Positions 7,177-10,788 of a stretch of 10,788 nt of DNA are shown piece after piece. Each line of letters opens with the position of its first letter. The first letter of the stretch is position 1. The position numbers were made by a program, and so were the translations under genes. The stretch spans positions 1 to 10,788 of the forward strand of contig CAZXWC010000056.1 of assembly GCA_964644525.1 (NCBI GenBank), read 5' to 3'. Origin of the DNA: BM714 sp964644525 (GTDB lineage Bacteria; Bacillota; Clostridia; Peptostreptococcales; BM714). The notes beneath the pieces are model-generated. The model did not search any database. It saw only the letters and a list, made by a program, of their open reading frames with translations, and was not told where the DNA came from.

Positions 7177-10100
7177 TTATTCTTCCGAACTGCTGTCCGC
7201 TTTTAAAGCATTAACCTCTCCAGGCTCTTCTTCATCTGTCGATTCTGCCTGTTTTTCACCTTCAAGGGTTTTTTCTACATAATCCTCTTGTCCATTTTCA
7301 ATCAAGTTTTCAAGATCATTGGATACATCGTCTTCCAGGCTTTCCTTGATCTCGACTTCCCCTTCTTCTTCCTTGAGAATCTTAATGTCCAGGCACAAAC
7401 TTTGCAATTCTTTTATAAGAACCTTGAACGATTCAGGAATACCAGGTTCGGGGATATTTTCCCCTTTTACTATTGCTTCATATGTCTTGACCCTTCCGAC
7501 TACATCGTCGGACTTGACTGTCAATATTTCCTGGAGTGTATATGCCGCTCCGTATGCCTCTAGCGCCCATACTTCCATTTCTCCAAATCTTTGTCCTCCA
7601 AATTGAGCTTTTCCTCCAAGCGGTTGTTGGGTAACCAGGGAATAAGGCCCTGTGCTCCTTGCATGTATCTTGTCATCAACCAAGTGGTGAAGCTTCAGCA
7701 TGTACATGTATCCCACTGTTACCTGGTTGTCAAAAGATTCACCGGTTCTTCCGTCCCTCAACTTAAATTTGCCATTTTCAGACAATTTGTTCTCCCTGAA
7801 CAACTTCAATATGTCGTCCTCATGTGCTCCGTCGAATACAGGAGTCGCTATCTCCCAACCTAAATATTTAGCTATATACCCCAGATGCACCTCAAGAACC
7901 TGTCCTATGTTCATTCTTGAAGGAACCCCTAGTGGATTCAAAACAACTTGAAGAGGTGTTCCGTCTTCCATGAAAGGCATATCTTCTTCCGGAAGTATCC
8001 TTGATATTACACCCTTGTTACCGTGTCTTCCGGCCATTTTGTCACCAACGCTTATTTTTCTCTTCTTAGCTATATATACTCTTACAAGTTCGTTTACTCC
8101 AGGAGACAGTTCATCGCCGTTGGCTCTTGTAAACACCTTAACGTCCACGACAATTCCCGATTCTCCATGTGGAACTTTAAGTGAAGTGTCCCTCACTTCT
8201 CTGGCTTTTTCACCAAAAATCGCTCTCAAGAGCCGTTCTTCGGCAGTAAGCTCTGTTTCCCCTTTAGGAGTAACTTTTCCTACCAATATGTCTCCTGATT
8301 CAACCTCTGCTCCAATCCTTATGATTCCACGATCATCCAGATTCCTGAGTGCGTCCTCTCCAACATTTGGTATGTCTCTTGTTATTTCTTCCGGTCCTAG
8401 CTTTGTGTCCCGCGCTTCAGATTCATGCTCTTCAATGTGTATTGATGAAAGCACATCATAACTCACGAGCTTTTCGCTCAAGAGTATGGCATCCTCGTAG
8501 TTGTAGCCTTCCCATGTCATAAATCCAACCATAAGGTTTTTACCGAGTGCAATTTCTCCCTGGTCAGTTGACGGACCGTCTGCTATTATTTCACCGGTTT
8601 TAATCTCGTCGCCTTTTTCAACCAGCGGTTTCTGGTTTATGCATGTTCCCTGGTTGGATCGTTTGAATTTTAGCAGTTTATGTCTCTCGCGCCTTCCGTC
8701 AGAATTTTTCTTGATTACAATTTCATCAGCACTGACTTTTTCAATTATCCCGTCGTTTTCAGCGGTCACCGTAATACCCGAATCCTTGGCAGCCTTATAT
8801 TCCATTCCAGTTCCTATAACCGGCGCTTCCGGTTTCACGAGCGGAACCGCTTGCCGCTGCATATTAGAACCCATAAGGGCCCTGTTGGCGTCATCATTCT
8901 CAAGGAAGGGAATCATCGCTGTAGCTACTGAAACAACCTGCTTTGGCGATACATCCATGTAGTCTACTCTATTTCTGCCAAAAAGGCTTATCTCTCCGCC
9001 TATTCCCCTTGCTGCGACTTTTTCGTTTACGAAAACGCCATCTTCAAGAGGTTCATTGGCCTGGGCCACAACGAATTTTTCTTCTTCGTCAGCCGTTAAA
9101 TAATCTATTGTCTCTGTGACTATATTCTTCTTCTTGTCTACTCTTCTATATGGAGTCTCAATGAATCCGTACTGGTTTACACGCGCGAAACTCGCAAGAC
9201 TGTTTATGAGTCCGATGTTTGGTCCCTCAGGTGTTTCAATAGGACACATTCGGCCATAGTGGGAATGGTGCACATCCCTTACCTCAAATCCGGCTCTTTC
9301 TCTGGAAAGACCTCCTGGTCCAAGAGCTGAAAGTCTTCTTTTATGAGTCAATTCAGCCAATGGATTTGTCTGATCCATAAATTGGGAAAGCTGACTGCTT
9401 CCGAAAAACTCCTTTACAGCCGCCGCAACAGGCCTTATGTTTATAAGAGCCTGGGGAGTAATTGCATCCATGTCCTGTATCGTCATACGCTCTTTTACTA
9501 CGCGTTCCATTCGCGAGAGTCCAATCCTGAATTGATTCTGCATCAATTCGCCTACGGACCTCAGTCTCCTGTTCCCCAAATGGTCTATGTCGTCAATTTC
9601 ACCGACTCCATAAGGCAAATTGAAAATATAGCTTGCTGTAGCAAATATATCATCAATTATAATATGCATGGGTACAAGACGGTCTGTTTCACTAATAATA
9701 GCCTTTCTCAAATCCTCAGGCTCAGAATGCGCTTGGAGCAATTCCATGAGCACCGGATAATGCACTTTTTCAGCGATTTTTATTCCTTCAAGAACTTCAG
9801 CATCAACATATTTGTCTATCCTGACAAAATTGTTTCCTATAACCTTTACCGTGAATTCTCCGTCGCTTCCAAAAACTTTTACAGATTTAAGCCCGGCGTC
9901 TTCAATTTCTTTTGCTTTTTCAACGGTTATTTCTCCATCTTTTTCAATCAAAATTTCTCCCGTTGCAGGATCTACAACGGTTTCAGCAGCAATTTTTTTT
10001 GCAATCCTGTTGAAAAGTCCCAATTTCTTGTTGAATTTATATCTTCCTACCTTTGCCAAGTCATAACGCTTGGGATCAAAGAAAAGGGAATCAATCAAGC

Positions 10101-10788
10101 TCTTTGCATTTTCAACTACCGGAGGTTCACCTGGTCTCAGCTTCTTGTAAATTTCTAAAAGAGCTTCTTCCTGATTGGTCGTACTGTCTTTACCCAAAGA
10201 TTTTTGCAAACTTTCCGTCTCATCAAAAAATGCCAGTATTTTTTCATTTGTTCCATATCCCAATGCTCTAAGCAATACAGTTATAGGCAATTTTCTGGTC
10301 CTGTCTATTCTAACAGAAACAATTCCATTTGAATCAGTTTCATATTCAAGCCATGCGCCTCTGTTAGGTATTACCGTTGTTGAAAAAAGATCACTACCGG
10401 ATTTATCGATTTTTTTGTTGTAATAAGGGCCGGGTGACCTTACAAGCTGGCTTACAATAACTCTTTCAGCTCCATTGATAATAAAAGTTCCCTTGCCTGT
10501 CATCAAAGGAAAATCACCTAGAAAAACTTCCTGTTCTTTGATTTCACCCGTTTCCTTATTGATAAAACGAACTTTTGCTTTCAAGGGAACAGAAAACGTA
10601 ACATCTCTTTCCTTGGATTCTTCTTCGCCGTATTTGGCTTCGCCTTCCAAATAGTAATCGACAAATTCCAAAATCAGATTGCCAGTATAATCCTGAATGG
10701 GAGATATGTTCTTGAAGGACTCCATTAAACCCTCCTCAAGAAACCACTTGTACGATTGCTTTTGAATCTCAATCAAGTTCGGCATATC
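7177..10788 (-). CDS. rpoB: DNA-directed RNA polymerase subunit beta, N-terminus cut by right edge
   Basis: Beta forms half of the RNA polymerase active-site cleft and the rifampicin pocket. The frame is open to the right edge: the Met at 10785 corresponds to an internal P-N-L-I-E-I-Q position in homologues and is preceded by Asp, so roughly 20 to 25 residues are missing. Numbering from that Met (1202 residues), the rifampicin cluster spans 464-490 (9396-9316), with Q468, D471, H481 and S486 all of the sensitive type. P-I-E-T-P-E-G-P-N-I-G-L-I is at 515-527. The nucleotide-contacting K-M-A-G-R-H-G-N-K lies at 916-924. H-A-R-S-T-G-P-Y-S-L-V-T-Q-Q at 1041-1054 leads to the C-terminal clamp contacts with beta'. 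After about 1138 comes a low-complexity Glu/Asp-rich tail of some 65 residues. P120 occupies the place of E. coli V146. The gene ends in TAA, 53 nt before rpoC. Confidence 0.99.
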   Translation of the reverse strand, partial: DMPNLIEIQKQSYKWFLEEGLMESFKNISPIQDYTGNLILEFVDYYLEGEAKYGEEESKERDVTFSVPLKAKVRFINKETGEIKEQEVFLGDFPLMTGKGTFIINGAERVIVSQLVRSPGPYYNKKIDKSGSDLFSTTVIPNRGAWLEYETDSNGIVSVRIDRTRKLPITVLLRALGYGTNEKILAFFDETESLQKSLGKDSTTNQEEALLEIYKKLRPGEPPVVENAKSLIDSLFFDPKRYDLAKVGRYKFNKKLGLFNRIAKKIAAETVVDPATGEILIEKDGEITVEKAKEIEDAGLKSVKVFGSDGEFTVKVIGNNFVRIDKYVDAEVLEGIKIAEKVHYPVLMELLQAHSEPEDLRKAIISETDRLVPMHIIIDDIFATASYIFNLPYGVGEIDDIDHLGNRRLRSVGELMQNQFRIGLSRMERVVKERMTIQDMDAITPQALINIRPVAAAVKEFFGSSQLSQFMDQTNPLAELTHKRRLSALGPGGLSRERAGFEVRDVHHSHYGRMCPIETPEGPNIGLINSLASFARVNQYGFIETPYRRVDKKKNIVTETIDYLTADEEEKFVVAQANEPLEDGVFVNEKVAARGIGGEISLFGRNRVDYMDVSPKQVVSVATAMIPFLENDDANRALMGSNMQRQAVPLVKPEAPVIGTGMEYKAAKDSGITVTAENDGIIEKVSADEIVIKKNSDGRRERHKLLKFKRSNQGTCINQKPLVEKGDEIKTGEIIADGPSTDQGEIALGKNLMVGFMTWEGYNYEDAILLSEKLVSYDVLSSIHIEEHESEARDTKLGPEEITRDIPNVGEDALRNLDDRGIIRIGAEVESGDILVGKVTPKGETELTAEERLLRAIFGEKAREVRDTSLKVPHGESGIVVDVKVFTRANGDELSPGVNELVRVYIAKKRKISVGDKMAGRHGNKGVISRILPEEDMPFMEDGTPLQVVLNPLGVPSRMNIGQVLEVHLGYIAKYLGWEIATPVFDGAHEDDILKLFRENKLSENGKFKLRDGRTGESFDNQVTVGYMYMLKLHHLVDDKIHARSTGPYSLVTQQPLGGKAQFGGQRFGEMEVWALEAYGAAYTLQEILTVKSDDVVGRVKTYEAIVKGENIPEPGIPESFKVLIKELQSLCLDIKILKEEEGEVEIKESLEDDVSNDLENLIENGQEDYVEKTLEGEKQAESTDEEEPGEVNALKADSSSEE

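Noticed and set aside
10785..10788. Met at 10785 as the true rpoB start.
   Set aside because: Homologues have about 20 to 25 residues before this point, the frame stays open to the edge, and no ribosome binding site can be seen because the window ends.
1..10788. Mobile element, CRISPR, toxin-antitoxin, phage or defence genes.
   Set aside because: The whole window is accounted for by syntenic rpo/str genes with short spacers; no foreign composition, repeats or unexplained gene is present.

Overview
The window holds one densely packed, single-direction gene block. Everything lies on the minus strand and is transcribed from right to left: rpoB (5' end cut by the right edge), rpoC, a small L7Ae-type ribosomal protein gene (ybxF/rplGB), rpsL, rpsG, fusA, and the first codons of tuf at the left edge. 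This is the classical rpoBC region joined to the streptomycin (str) operon. The L7Ae-like gene between rpoC and rpsL, RNA polymerase subunits without the large proteobacterial insertions, S12 of 138 residues, and strong AGGAGG-type ribosome binding sites all point to a Bacillota (Firmicutes) chromosome. The sequence looks closest to Clostridia. The genus cannot be named from what is visible. Base composition looks moderately AT-rich and even across the window.

Layout, in order of transcription: rpoB from the right edge to 7177, a 53-nt gap, rpoC (7123-3581), a 94-nt AT-rich gap, the L7Ae-like gene (3486-3238), a 35-nt gap, rpsL (3202-2786), a 131-nt gap with two hairpins, rpsG (2654-2184), a gap of about 60 nt, fusA (2124 or 2118 to 49), a 29-nt gap, and tuf (from 19 leftwards). 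There is no convincing promoter, intrinsic terminator, mobile element, repeat array, RNA gene or CRISPR. No gene-free stretch exceeds 131 nt. The genes jointly supply the catalytic core of RNA polymerase, two 30S proteins of the decoding and tRNA-exit regions, a kink-turn RNA binding protein, and the two main elongation GTPases.

This is ordinary, highly conserved housekeeping DNA and I do not see a new biological system in it. The points that deserve a second look are modest: a structured rpsL-rpsG spacer sitting where E. coli has its S7 feedback site, several non-AUG starts (TTG for rpoC, GTG for rpsG, probably TTG for fusA), a proline in RpoB at a position linked to rifampicin response in E. 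coli, and a long acidic RpoB tail.
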